DNA from: Spirometra erinaceieuropaei
Lineage: Eukaryota; Platyhelminthes; Cestoda; Diphyllobothriidea; Diphyllobothriidae
NCBI GenBank assembly: GCA_902702965.1
Contig: CACRXP010000066.1
Span: 581,494-645,493, forward strand
Direction of reading: 5' to 3'
Length of the DNA: 64,000 bases
The notes under the pieces are model-generated. The model had not been told where the DNA came from. It searched no databases and saw only the letters and a program-made list of their open reading frames with translations. Made by a program: the position numbers and the translations under genes. Below are positions 56,501 to 60,125 of the stretch, piece by piece. Within the stretch, counting starts at the first letter, position 1. Each line of letters begins with the position of its first letter.

Positions 56501-57725
56501 CGTCCTTTTTGTTCCGCTTAGAAAAAGTCGAGCCATGCGTGGAATAAACGCACCAATCGTTCACAGCATGTGACCCAATCAGTCGAGAGAAAATAGATTG
56601 CGCATCTGTCCGTGGGACGGCCGACTACGCTAACCAAATTGTGCTTTTCTTCACTTAAACATGTAAGCCGGAAGGCAAAGGGACTGGGATGACTGCTTCC
56701 GGTTTAATGGCCGTCGTCAGCCAGCCACAGACCAGCCCAGGTCCGTATGACCTGGAATTCAAACTCAGACTACTCCTCAATTGAGAGTTTTTAGGCCCAT
56801 GACCCTGCCATTGAGCCACAGTCCCGTTGTCTTGTCGGTTGCGATTGACAACAGTCAAGACCGTAGGATGGTAACATGTCTTCCCTACCTACTTGCTTTG
56901 GCTATATCGCAGTTGGTAGTCAGGCCCGTATTACAGGTAGCTGGGGGGAGGGGGGGGATTGTGGAGCTACATAATCACATCTGATCCATTTGGCTTCCGT
57001 TTTACGTTTGAGGTTAGGATTAGGGTACCGGTTAATGGTGTCCGATTTTCGGGTTAGGGTTATGCCCTTTCGGCTTAGGTTTTCGGGTTACGGTTAGGGT
57101 TTGAGTTTACGATTAGGTTTGAGTATTACGGTTTGGTTTTACAGGTAGGGCTAGGTGTAAGGGCTACGGTTACGTTTACGATTTCGGAAAGGGTTAAGGT
57201 TACCGTTAGGGTTGAGGGTTAACGTTTAAGGTTAAGGTTAGAATTAGGGTTAAGGTCGCGTTCGCTTCCCCATTCCTGGCTACTAACTGCGATCTAGCCC
57301 TGGCCCTTTAAATATCGATGACCCAGGAGGGGTAGTCTGTCAAGCCTCTACTATTCAGAGTTCGCGTTTCCGAATTATATAAAAGAGGGCATGCGGGCAG
57401 GGTCGTCGACGGGATTCAAGGAAAACTCAAGGGCCTTGTCTTTTGGTCAGTCGGCTCAACGGGCTAGTAAAGACTTGGGTGAAAGGTGAAAACAGGAGAG
57501 TGATGCCATTTACCGCAGAAGCGAGAGGTCGCACTCCTTGGAGAAGACGATGGTGCGATTATCGATCACAGTCTGGTAACCCTGAGCGTCCTCACGACAG
57601 TAGGTCATGTAGGAGGAGGACTCGTGGGTGATGAGAAGACCGTCACCCGACATACGATGTACTTCGGCAGCCTGTAGGCCACCGTTGGTGATTAGGTGGA
57701 ATGAGGTCTTGCCCGTGCGAACAAC
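20323..57725 (-). CDS. ACC: Acetyl-CoA carboxylase gene, C-terminal two thirds (about 22 exons)
   Basis: Cytosolic multidomain ACC makes malonyl-CoA from acetyl-CoA, bicarbonate and ATP. Exons in transcription order: 57725-57514, 55309-55076, 53765-53351, 50041-49705, 49545-49136, 49042-48887, 48735-48617, 48526-48141, 44563-44318, 43950-43771, 42829-42284, 40770-40492, 40391-40122, 40036-39916, 36997-36837, 35421-35323, 33918-33594, 32913-32456, one of three copies (28702, 25398 or 23714 start), 21912-21612, 21310-21122, 20855-20323. Conserved motifs appear in the family order: biotinyl EVMK, 'FFTFRARD', '[12 protein letters not shown]', '[13 protein letters not shown]', 'LGREVYTSN', '[10 protein letters not shown]', '[12 protein letters not shown]', '[11 protein letters not shown]'. 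Splice phases agree except between 48141 and 44563. The biotin carboxylase exons are not in the window. Tapeworms are reported to lack de novo fatty-acid synthesis, so malonyl-CoA may serve chain elongation (inference). Confidence 0.95.
21122..21310 (-). CDS. ACC: ACC exon, variable linker near C-terminus
   Basis: Acceptor TTTTTGTCTAG and donor G|GTAAAT give phases (1 in, 1 out) that join exactly to the neighbouring exons. The peptide is Ser/Glu-rich with '[15 protein letters not shown]' at its end and has little direct match to vertebrate ACC, as expected for this variable region. Confidence 0.75.
21612..21912 (-). CDS. ACC: ACC exon, carboxyltransferase '[11 protein letters not shown]'
   Basis: Acceptor CACTTAG and a perfect donor C|GTAAGT. 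The exon encodes '[15 protein letters not shown]', '[20 protein letters not shown]', nearly identical to the family, followed by an acidic Pro-rich insertion before the donor. The exon enters in phase 0, matching the end of the duplicated exon at 23277. Confidence 0.93.
22225..22610 (+). mobile_element. Hammerhead-bearing repeat (Penelope-like pLTR type), copy 1
   Basis: The repeat starts at a TTCCCTGGGCAGGGAA palindrome. It has a conserved block near 22330-22440, a TATAAATA box at 22471-22478 and a hammerhead-like motif from 22521. The matching minus-strand copy at 58740-59112 shows the same order over about 370 bp. TATA plus hammerhead in a short terminal repeat is the layout known from Penelope-like elements. 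No Penelope RT or GIY-YIG coding sequence is seen in the window. Confidence 0.6.
22515..22557 (+). ncRNA. Hammerhead-ribozyme-like motif, decayed
   Basis: CTGATGA lies at 22521-22527 and a GGATTC/GAAT(T) stem II remnant at 22529-22545, but the GAAAC-GTC side reads CAAACGGC. It is unlikely to cleave. Confidence 0.5.
22611..23276. other. ACC intron, unassigned, with (GA)n
   Basis: Holds a GA-rich microsatellite at about 22845-22895. No gene is recognised. Confidence 0.4.
23277..23714 (-). CDS. ACC: ACC carboxyltransferase exon, copy C (complete)
   Basis: 438 nt, phase 0 in and 0 out, with acceptor CCCTACAAG and donor CAG|GTAAGC. It encodes '[18 protein letters not shown]', '[22 protein letters not shown]', '[13 protein letters not shown]' and 'LLPIYQQ'. 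The RGG segment lies in the carboxyltransferase active site in characterised ACCs. A Gln/Ser/Thr-rich insertion separates the conserved parts. This is the only one of three copies with a visible donor and is the default choice for the mRNA. Confidence 0.93.
24640..24913 (-). mobile_element. CR1-like LINE 3' fragment (unit C)
   Basis: Encodes '[17 protein letters not shown]', '[12 protein letters not shown]' and '[14 protein letters not shown]', the CR1 C-terminal segment. It is cut by the gap at 24914. The same fragment is at 26340-26870 and 29570-30060. Confidence 0.8.
24914..24969. other. Assembly gap (56 N)
   Basis: The gap lies exactly between duplicated units C and B and removes the 3' end and donor of exon copy B. 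Its true size is unknown. Confidence 0.99.
24970..25398 (-). CDS. ACC: ACC carboxyltransferase exon, copy B (ends in gap)
   Basis: It has the same acceptor and frame as copy C and is open to 'HMLLPI' where the N gap begins. Amino-acid differences from copy C are few and conservative (SIRTY for SLRTY, ECR for ECH, GSC for GTC, PAS for SAS). It could be an alternative or tandem exon: its full length would be divisible by three with phase 0 at both ends, so inclusion would keep the frame. It could also be an assembly duplicate. Confidence 0.7.
26340..26870 (-). mobile_element. CR1-like LINE 3' fragment (unit B)
   Basis: About 165 codons of the CR1 C-terminal region: '[19 protein letters not shown]', '[19 protein letters not shown]', '[17 protein letters not shown]', '[11 protein letters not shown]'. 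No RT catalytic motifs, so it is a 5'-truncated insertion inside an ACC intron. Confidence 0.82.
28160..28243 (-). tRNA. tRNA-like sequence, possibly Ser-type or SINE head
   Basis: On the minus strand: GGCCTCG-TA-GCTC...GAGC gives an acceptor strand and D arm, TGGCT/AGCCT is an anticodon stem with loop GTACTAA (anticodon would be ACT), followed by a long variable part, and GTGGG-TTCGAAT-CCCAC is a perfect T arm. The 3' strand CGAGGCG pairs at six of seven positions. The unusual anticodon and the presence of decayed relatives at 31325-31392 and 31573-31655 suggest a tRNA-derived repeat rather than a working gene. Confidence 0.5.
28352..28702 (-). pseudogene. ACC carboxyltransferase exon, copy A (truncated)
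   Basis: The same acceptor and 117 intact codons as copies B and C through '[12 protein letters not shown]', then the sequence switches to unrelated intron at about 28350. The last 28 or so codons ('[20 protein letters not shown]') and the normal donor are lost. The frame is still open, with differences from the other copies that are mainly silent. It is probably not spliced productively. Confidence 0.85.
29570..30060 (-). mobile_element. CR1-like LINE 3' fragment (unit A)
   Basis: Same fragment as at 26340-26870, with more frame damage in its C-terminal part. The shared breakpoints show that the LINE insertion preceded the duplication. Confidence 0.8.
31325..31392 (-). pseudogene. tRNA-like remnant
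   Basis: Shares the T arm (GGGTTTCGAACCC region) and anticodon arm with 28160-28243 but lacks the D arm and acceptor 5' strand. Confidence 0.5.
31573..31655 (+). tRNA. tRNA-like sequence, inverted copy
   Basis: Same anticodon arm (TGGCTGTACTAAAGCC) and intact B box (GGGTTCGAATCCC) as 28160-28243, on the opposite strand. The acceptor stem has a mismatch at position 3 and the D arm is altered (GCTG...GAGC). It is more decayed than the minus-strand copy. Confidence 0.45.
31831..32455. other. ACC intron, unassigned
   Basis: No gene or repeat recognised between the duplicated unit and the next upstream exon. Confidence 0.4.
32456..32913 (-). CDS. ACC: ACC carboxyltransferase exon with 'GRARLGGIP' and '[10 protein letters not shown]'
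   Basis: Acceptor CCCTCCAG and donor CAG|GTGGGT. It encodes '[13 protein letters not shown]', '[14 protein letters not shown]', '[26 protein letters not shown]' and '[20 protein letters not shown]'. This is one of the most conserved parts of the carboxyltransferase domain. A Thr/Pro/Gly-rich stretch of about 40 residues at its start is absent from vertebrate ACC. Confidence 0.96.
33594..33918 (-). CDS. ACC: ACC carboxyltransferase exon with 'MANNGV' and '[12 protein letters not shown]'
   Basis: Acceptor TTCTGCCAG, donor G|GTGTTA (phase 1, matching the next exon). It encodes '[16 protein letters not shown]', '[15 protein letters not shown]', '[13 protein letters not shown]' and 'DDPRWMFAG'. 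About 35 residues rich in Ser, Pro and Leu are inserted before 'LLYDPIDR'. Confidence 0.93.
34530..34680 (+). repeat. Dispersed repeat, copy 2
   Basis: Partner of 8325-8490. It lies in an ACC intron directly before the telomere-like tract. Confidence 0.55.
34690..35045 (+). repeat. Telomere-like tract, longest in window
   Basis: About 350 bp of degenerate GGGTTA/AAGGTTA words (many exact GGTTAGGGTT). Metazoan telomeres, including those of flatworms, use TTAGGG. Here the units are mixed with TTAAGG variants, so the tract is old or not telomerase-derived. Confidence 0.7.
35323..35421 (-). CDS. ACC: ACC carboxyltransferase exon 'LGREVYTSN'
   Basis: A 99-nt exon in phase 0, acceptor CAACCTAG and donor CAG|GTGAGT. 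It encodes '[20 protein letters not shown]' and '[13 protein letters not shown]', matching the family almost residue for residue. A (CCA)n/(GTT)n stretch in the following intron lies right after the donor. Confidence 0.96.
35488..35535. repeat. (AT)n microsatellite
   Basis: More than 20 uninterrupted AT units. Confidence 0.95.
36090..36340 (+). mobile_element. tRNA-derived SINE, diverged copy
   Basis: Leader ATCAAAACCGACAGGACAAC and body GGCCAACAAGCCAGAGGTGTCC are recognisable. The pol III boxes are degraded (GCAGCTCAATGG, GGCTCAGACC). Confidence 0.6.
36837..36997 (-). CDS. ACC: ACC carboxyltransferase exon '[12 protein letters not shown]'
   Basis: Acceptor TTGGTAG, donor CAA|GTAAGA. It encodes '[21 protein letters not shown]', then '[18 protein letters not shown]'. 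The glycine-rich GIGAYL loop contributes to the CoA/active site in known ACC structures. The phase (1 in, 0 out) joins its neighbours exactly. Confidence 0.96.
37203..37975 (+). pseudogene. Mariner-family transposase relic
   Basis: A TIR-like start GGTTGTCAAAAAAGTCGGG lies near 37212. The broken transposase shows '[12 protein letters not shown]' (first catalytic Asp context, FFD), '[10 protein letters not shown]' where active mariners have HHDNAPAH, so the second catalytic Asp is Ala, and '[13 protein letters not shown]'. The N-terminal DNA-binding part is missing and stops interrupt the C-terminus. A cut-and-paste transposon long dead, inside an ACC intron. Confidence 0.8.
37990..39185 (+). 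mobile_element. Rex1-like LINE reverse transcriptase, frame-broken
   Basis: An open frame to 38664 encodes '[20 protein letters not shown]', motif A '[13 protein letters not shown]', motif B '[13 protein letters not shown]' and motif C '[11 protein letters not shown]' with both Asp. 'FGYLSVT'-like, '[12 protein letters not shown]' and 'LYPVAHRH' segments follow in other frames to about 39185. The wording fits the Rex1/Babar group of LINEs. It is a different lineage from the CR1 and RTE copies elsewhere in the window. Confidence 0.78.
39186..39915. other. ACC intron, unassigned
   Basis: A 109-codon frame at 39395-39724 (+) has no recognisable features. Nothing else is seen. Confidence 0.4.
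39916..40036 (-). CDS. ACC: ACC carboxyltransferase exon '[12 protein letters not shown]'
   Basis: Short exon with acceptor TTTCTCAAAG and donor G|GTACGT. It encodes '[12 protein letters not shown]', '[19 protein letters not shown]' and 'IDVIG', closely matching vertebrate ACC. Confidence 0.94.
40122..40391 (-). CDS. ACC: ACC carboxyltransferase exon '[18 protein letters not shown]'
   Basis: Acceptor CGCACACAG, donor AAG|GTACTC, phase 0 to 0. It encodes '[12 protein letters not shown]', '[20 protein letters not shown]', '[16 protein letters not shown]' and 'VFKVAWID'. This starts the N-terminal carboxyltransferase subdomain (acetyl-CoA binding). Confidence 0.96.
40492..40770 (-). CDS. ACC: ACC exon joining central and carboxyltransferase domains
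   Basis: Acceptor CTATTTCAG, donor AAG|GTTTGT. It encodes '[18 protein letters not shown]', an insertion, then '[20 protein letters not shown]'. It corresponds to the 'YIYDIP..ELVLDDQGQLV' part of animal ACC. Confidence 0.93.
40771..42283. other. ACC intron, unassigned
   Basis: Contains a (CAT)n microsatellite at about 41455-41474 and a 78-codon frame at 41849-42085 (+) with no recognisable family. Confidence 0.4.
42284..42829 (-). CDS. ACC: ACC central domain exon '[12 protein letters not shown]'
   Basis: Acceptor CCCTTCAG, donor CAG|GTGTGT; 182 codons in phase 0. It encodes '[19 protein letters not shown]', '[12 protein letters not shown]', 'HIFFNFAPT', '[10 protein letters not shown]', '[12 protein letters not shown]' and '[15 protein letters not shown]'. 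Conservation with animal ACC is high through the whole exon. Confidence 0.96.
43771..43950 (-). CDS. ACC: ACC central domain exon '[21 protein letters not shown]'
   Basis: Acceptor TCCTTTCAG, donor AAG|GTACTG; 60 codons in phase 0. It includes '[15 protein letters not shown]', '[17 protein letters not shown]' and 'MHIYLGQAK', nearly identical to the family. Confidence 0.96.
44318..44563 (-). CDS. ACC: ACC central domain exon 'VLNIALQI'
   Basis: Acceptor TCCTTAG, donor GAA|GTATAC. It encodes '[11 protein letters not shown]', an acidic stretch, '[20 protein letters not shown]' and 'YEQVFHE'. The alternative donor CAG|GTTTTC four codons earlier is also possible. The entry phase (0) does not fit the end of the upstream exon at 48141 (phase 1), so a small exon is probably missing between them. 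Confidence 0.85.
45700..45830 (-). mobile_element. Hammerhead-bearing repeat, diverged copy
   Basis: Minus strand: TATAAATA at 45810-45803, then about 23 bp later the hammerhead-like motif, then a GTCAGACGG end. The same order as the copy at 22225-22610 but clearly diverged, perhaps a sister family. Confidence 0.55.
45745..45792 (-). ncRNA. Hammerhead-ribozyme-like motif
   Basis: The core reads CTGATGG (the last core A is G), stem II GGATCC/GAATCC has one mismatch, and then GAAAC-GTC is intact. The single core change would probably impair cleavage. Confidence 0.5.
48141..48526 (-). CDS. ACC: ACC central domain exon with long Ser-rich insertion
   Basis: Acceptor CCTTTCGCAG; likely donor G|GTACCT. 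It starts '[14 protein letters not shown]' and ends '[19 protein letters not shown]', which matches 'RMGGMVSFRTFEDFVRIF' of animal ACC. About 80 residues rich in Ser, Glu and Gly lie between them. The donor is uncertain: AAAAG|GTTTGT is an alternative, and neither phase fits the next recognised exon. Confidence 0.83.
48617..48735 (-). CDS. ACC: ACC central domain exon '[12 protein letters not shown]'
   Basis: Acceptor CATTTTCAG, perfect donor CT|GTAAGT. It encodes '[17 protein letters not shown]', '[13 protein letters not shown]'. The match 'VYVRRAYIAYELNSVQH' in animals is direct. Confidence 0.95.
48775..48842. repeat. (GAA)n/(GGA)n microsatellite in ACC intron
   Basis: Purine-only tract in the 151-bp intron between two ACC exons. 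It encodes poly-Glu/poly-Gly in one direction and Pro/Leu runs in the other, but none of this is coding. Confidence 0.95.
48887..49042 (-). CDS. ACC: ACC central domain exon 'VESIILSAI'
   Basis: Acceptor GGCTTTTTAG, donor GAG|GTATGC; 52 codons in phase 0. It encodes '[20 protein letters not shown]', '[19 protein letters not shown]', 'VVSAALE'. Confidence 0.95.
49136..49545 (-). CDS. ACC: ACC central domain exon '[14 protein letters not shown]'
   Basis: Acceptor ATTTCTAG; with the preceding G it gives '[14 protein letters not shown]', matching 'GHYDKCVFALREEN'. An insertion follows, then '[22 protein letters not shown]', '[24 protein letters not shown]' and 'PPYELRRNQ'. The donor reads CAG|GCAAGC, a GC-AG intron, which the downstream exon's phase requires. 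The frame stays open upstream through a SINE fragment, but that part is intronic. Confidence 0.92.
49578..49648 (-). mobile_element. SINE body fragment in 159-bp ACC intron
   Basis: On the minus strand: GTATGGTTGGCTGAGGACGG, AATGAGCCAGAAG and CCATCCCAGTCTCCCCTGTC match the SINE body at 17338-17400. It fills nearly half of the intron between 49705 and 49545. Confidence 0.8.
49705..50041 (-). CDS. ACC: ACC central domain exon 'YRGGLRGHA'
   Basis: Acceptor AATATATAG, donor G|GTACAG. It encodes '[18 protein letters not shown]', '[17 protein letters not shown]', '[17 protein letters not shown]' and '[11 protein letters not shown]'. It corresponds to 'SVSGRIP..VQRYRSGIRGH..VETQFQNG' of animal ACC. 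Confidence 0.94.
50690..51020 (+). repeat. Dispersed intronic repeat
   Basis: Shares ordered blocks with 25755-26070 and its duplicates: GAATGAATATTTTxATG, GGGCATCGAAAATCAA, TAGTCATTTTTTAC, CGAAAGCCGGCATCC, AAACGCATTTCG. Element type unknown; it shows that part of the duplicated ACC unit is itself a dispersed repeat. Confidence 0.65.
51480..51585 (+). repeat. Telomere-like tract
   Basis: GGTTAGGGTTAGGGGTTA-type words over about 100 bp. Confidence 0.65.
52860..52921 (+). mobile_element. LINE 3' tail with (TGATC)n
   Basis: GGGAGTTCAAAGG, a GGC-ACTC-GCC hairpin, TTTTCCC, AATAAA, then four TGATC units. Same architecture as 538-680 with a different pentamer. Confidence 0.6.
52920..53200 (+). mobile_element. 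tRNA-derived SINE, diverged copy
   Basis: Degraded head, then GGGGTTGGGTATAGTTGGC, CGGCTAACAAACCAGGAATG, CATTACAGTCCCGCTTGTCT and the 3' part GGCACAACGGAGCGAG..CGATCGGTGGGTGTCC. It joins the LINE tail directly at 52921. Confidence 0.7.
53351..53765 (-). CDS. ACC: ACC exon between biotinyl and central domains
   Basis: Acceptor TCTTTTTTAG, donor GAA|GTGAGT. It starts 'GQLNPVHST' (as GSLPRIQST), has about 65 inserted residues rich in Ala, Ser and Thr, then '[22 protein letters not shown]' and '[12 protein letters not shown]', matching 'LRDPSLPLLELQ'. The phase joins both neighbours. Confidence 0.92.
53766..55075. other. ACC intron, mostly unassigned
   Basis: Contains a poly-C run near 54122-54134 and a minus-strand LINE tail at 54627-54720. 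A 72-codon minus frame at 54263-54481 has no ACC match. Confidence 0.45.
54627..54720 (-). mobile_element. LINE 3' tail with (TGAAC)n
   Basis: Minus strand: GGGAGTTCAAAGG, hairpin GGT-TCAAC-ACC, TTTCCC, AATAAAC, then four TGAAC units. Confidence 0.6.
55076..55309 (-). CDS. ACC: ACC biotinyl (BCCP) domain exon
   Basis: Acceptor CCGATAG, perfect donor AC|GTAAGT. It encodes '[19 protein letters not shown]', '[14 protein letters not shown]' and '[20 protein letters not shown]'. The Lys in EVMK is the expected biotin attachment site, and its flexible domain shuttles CO2 between the two active sites. Most ACCs read VMKM; here the residue after Lys is Leu. Confidence 0.95.
55680..55820 (+). mobile_element. 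Hammerhead-bearing repeat, 3' fragment
   Basis: Matches the 3' part of the repeat at 22225-22610, including GTCAGGCCAATAAACTT and CCAGTGATCGCATCTTCC. The ribozyme core (55730-55763) is decayed: CTGATGC and CAAAAC. Confidence 0.6.
56655..56850 (-). mobile_element. tRNA-derived SINE, diverged copy
   Basis: Minus strand: CCGACAAGACAACGGGAC leader, TGTGGCTCAATGGCAGGG as A-box region, GAATTCCAGGTC in place of the B box, GGCTGGCTGACGACGGCCAT body. Confidence 0.65.
57005..57260 (+). repeat. Telomere-like tract
   Basis: GGTTAGGGTTA-like words with many changes, flanked upstream by a poly-G run near 56942-56958. Confidence 0.6.
57514..57725 (-). CDS. ACC: ACC exon between biotin carboxylase and biotinyl domains
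   Basis: Acceptor CTGTAG, donor CG|GTAAAT. It encodes '[16 protein letters not shown]', '[20 protein letters not shown]' and '[15 protein letters not shown]', matching the segment of animal ACC that follows the ATP-dependent biotin carboxylase domain. It is the most upstream ACC exon in the window and enters in phase 0. Confidence 0.95.
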
Positions 57726-58199
57726 CTACAGAGAAGAGAAGAAAGTTATTCGGAGTGGGGGTTTTACATGATAATCAGACAGTACAATTTTTCTTCTTCC
57801 AGCCACCAAGGACGGCAATTGACCCAGAAGAAAATCCCGCACCAAACTTCTTCCTTTCGTCTTCTAGGACATTCTGTGGCAAAGCAAAGTAACTGACAAG
57901 CCATTTACCCACAGAAATGGTCTGTGGTGTGAAACACTGCAAGATCTATGCTTCGATGAAAGTGGCCCGCCTCAGCCTGGTAGGAGTGAAATCGGCTGAA
58001 TCCCAACAAACACGCCTCAGTTGCCCGTCGAAAAAGAACATTAAGAAGATGGTAGGCTTAGCGCGGAAGGTCCATAGGCAGTTTAGATGGATTTTTTTCG
58101 TTCCGAACCAAAAGGCGATTAAAAATTCATTTTCCTTTACTTCTAATGAATATTAAACTCTGGAGGGGGAACATACTAACTTCAAGCTATGACATTCAT
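57726..58199. other. Probable ACC intron, unassigned
   Basis: No coding match to the ACC biotin carboxylase domain or to any other family is seen. Confidence 0.4.
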
Positions 58200-58640
58200 T
58201 ACTCAACAATATGGTGTCCTTTTTGACCCCCTCGACTGTCGACAAGTTCAGTCACAGCGCACAAAATACAGTTCACAGCTCGCTCAAAAAATCTCGGTTG
58301 AGCTGTAGTTCACCATGGCAGTGGCGGCATGATTTTCCAAAATCCGTCGCGATTCATCCTGTCGAAGGCCTTCGTCAAGTCCGCGAGGTTGTGTGGAGGT
58401 GGGTTCGCATCTCATGACACTTCTCTTGTGGCTGGCGAGCGGCCAAGACCATGTCGGTGATCCTGCAGTGTCGTCAGAAGCCGCATTAGCTTTCGGCAGA
58501 AGTCCTTGCTCGAGGTGGTCATTGAAACGATTAAGGGGGAAGCCAGCGAAGATTTTTCCTGAGATGTTGATTAGCGAGATGCCTCCGTGGTTATCATCTA
58601 AACACCTTATCTTATCACTAGCTTCGACTTTGTACTCCAT
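58200..58640 (-). pseudogene. RTE-like LINE RT relic
   Basis: Minus-strand frame: 'RCLDDNHGGISLINISGKIFA', '[12 protein letters not shown]', then a decayed motif A region. This corresponds to 5510-5780 of the RTE-like element ('[17 protein letters not shown]', '[10 protein letters not shown]'). Positions 58205-58335 are repeated at 59337-59460. Confidence 0.75.
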
Positions 58641-58739
58641 CAGAAACCACTAAGGACTCTCCATGCTAACTCGGACTTTTAAGATCCCAGTCCCAAGTCT
58701 CTTCATTGCTGCTGTTATTCGACAGGAAGGTGCCCTTCG

Positions 58740-59112
58740 CAAGACGAAGATGCGATCGTTGGAACAAGAAGTTTATTGGCCTGACATTCCGGATTCTCAC
58801 TAGAACCCAGCATCAGAGACAGTTGCAGACGAAGGTAGTAGACACACAAAGACTGCAGTATTTATGGTAGGTAGTTGTCGTGACGCCACATGAGTACCAT
58901 AATTAACAGCTCTCGCGATCACCGCTGGAGGGGGCCGTAATTGAAACGAGAATGGCTCGTCAGTCCGGGTACGAGATGTTGAGTGCCTTAATTTCGTCAT
59001 GCCGGTTGGATGTTGGCGTGATGCTTGCTCAGCCATCTGGCCAACTGTCACCGGGATTGTTGCACGTCCGCACCCTCCTCACGTGACTGATTTCCCTGCT
59101 CAGGGAATATCT
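58740..59112 (-). mobile_element. Hammerhead-bearing repeat, near full-length copy
   Basis: Minus strand from 59112: CCCTGAGCAGGGAAATCAG palindrome, CACGCCAACATCCAAC, TGACGAAATTAAGG, GTGATCGCGAGAGCTGTTAA, ATAAATACTGCAG, the hammerhead region (58822-58778), GGCCAATAAACTTCTTG. It aligns along its length with 22225-22610. It forms an inverted pair with 59113-59300. Confidence 0.65.
58778..58822 (-). ncRNA. Hammerhead-ribozyme-like motif, decayed
   Basis: The core reads CTGATGC and GGAAT in place of CTGATGA and GAAAC. Stem II GGGTTC/GAATCC is intact. Confidence 0.5.
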
Positions 59113-59300
59113 CGGCACCGAATATGGTACTGGGGAAGTACCCATGTGGCCCCACGGCAACTGCGTACTGCAAATACTGCAGTCTTTGTGCCTCAACTAC
59201 CTTCCTCTGCAGCTGTCTCTGATGATGGGTTCAAGTGAGAATCCGAAACGTCAGGCCAATAAACTTCTTGCTCCAGAGACCACATCTTCGTCTGCTGAAC
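59113..59300 (+). mobile_element. Hammerhead-bearing repeat, 3' half
   Basis: Starts inside the repeat at ATGGTACTGGGGAAGTACCC, then GCAAATACTGCAG, the intact hammerhead core and GGCCAATAAACTTCTTGCTCC. It meets the minus-strand copy head to head near 59112. Confidence 0.6.
59213..59257 (+). ncRNA. Hammerhead-ribozyme-like motif, intact core
   Basis: CTGATGA (59219-59225), one extra T, stem II GGGTTC (59227-59232)/GAATCC (59239-59244) with a 6-nt loop, GAA (59245-59247), a minimal stem III palindrome ACGT (59248-59251), and C59252 as the expected cleavage base. GTCT (59215-59218) pairs with AGGC (59253-59256) as a 4-bp stem I. Type I hammerheads with two-base-pair stem III are known from Penelope-like elements and act best as dimers. 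The extra T between the core and stem II is unusual for the textbook motif. Confidence 0.62.
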
Positions 59301-59336
59301 TGCGTCTTGGAACTCGCCTGTTCACTTCTATTGACA

Positions 59337-59460
59337 AGGTGCCCCTATTGACCCCCTCAACTGTCGGCAACTTCAGCCAGAGCGGACAAGCTATGGTCCA
59401 CCGCTCGCTCAAAAAAAATCACTTAAGCGGTTGTTAACCACGGCAGTGGCGGCATGGTGC
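59337..59460 (+). repeat. Direct repeat of 58205-58335
   Basis: GACCCCCTCxACTGTCG, CTCGCTCAAAAAA and CACGGCAGTGGCGGCATG blocks recur in the same order and strand on the far side of the hammerhead repeat pair. Confidence 0.65.
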
Positions 59461-59579
59461 GGTTTCATGTAGTACTCGGAGAACGGGTAAGTCCACCCTT
59501 CCAGCATACCAATCAAAGACTCCGAGCTTGAGACGCGTACGGCAGAAAAAGCTTCACTTGTCAGTGAAAAACACTCTCC

Positions 59580-60125
59580 ACGTCGAAATACCCTACCGTT
59601 TTTGACCTTTTACAGGAGGTTGGCGCCCAAACACACCCGAAGGCAGCACTTCTGCATGGACTACGACAGTTAATCCGTCAGACTCAGAAGCTTGTGTTAT
59701 GGTTAGCGCTTTTTGGCAGCCGTTCCAACCTCCACCACCTGCTACCGCGTCGGTCGGTCCACAACTAGGCTAGACCGAGGGTAAAAAGACATTGATTGCA
59801 TGGAGCAGTTTTGCTGAAAGGTTGGTTCTTTCTATGTGATGCTGCATCCAAGCGAGACCGTCTGCATCTGCCCATGAAGTCTGGGGTCCCAGTATTGTAG
59901 TGCGCGGCAGGCGAAACCTAAATTTACAGCAAACAACCTTTACCACGTTGGAATACCCCTATGACGTGTAGCCTCTTACACGTAGCCGATTAGGAGATTG
60001 GCACCCAGTTATACCTGAAGGTGGCATTACCACACGGCCTACGACCACCAACTCCTCAAATCCGGCAGTCATGGTCAGCCTCTTTCGACTGCCGTTCCAG
60101 AACGCGCCACCCATTGATAGATATA
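59580..60125 (+). repeat. Diverged direct repeat, two units about 365 bp apart
   Basis: Units at 59580-59760 and 59945-60125 share GAATACCC, GTTGGC/ATTGGC-CCCA, ACCxGAAGGxxGCATT and CTGCCGTTCCA-like words in order. Content otherwise unknown. Confidence 0.45.

Larger units (their letters stand above)
55310..57513. other. ACC intron with repeats
   Basis: Holds a hammerhead-type repeat fragment (55680-55820), a SINE (56655-56850, -) and a telomere-like tract (57005-57260). Confidence 0.5.

Noticed and set aside
58865..59290. CRISPR-like or phage-type repeats
   Set aside because: The repeats are long, diverged and inverted, and the window is plainly eukaryotic. No short regularly spaced array exists.
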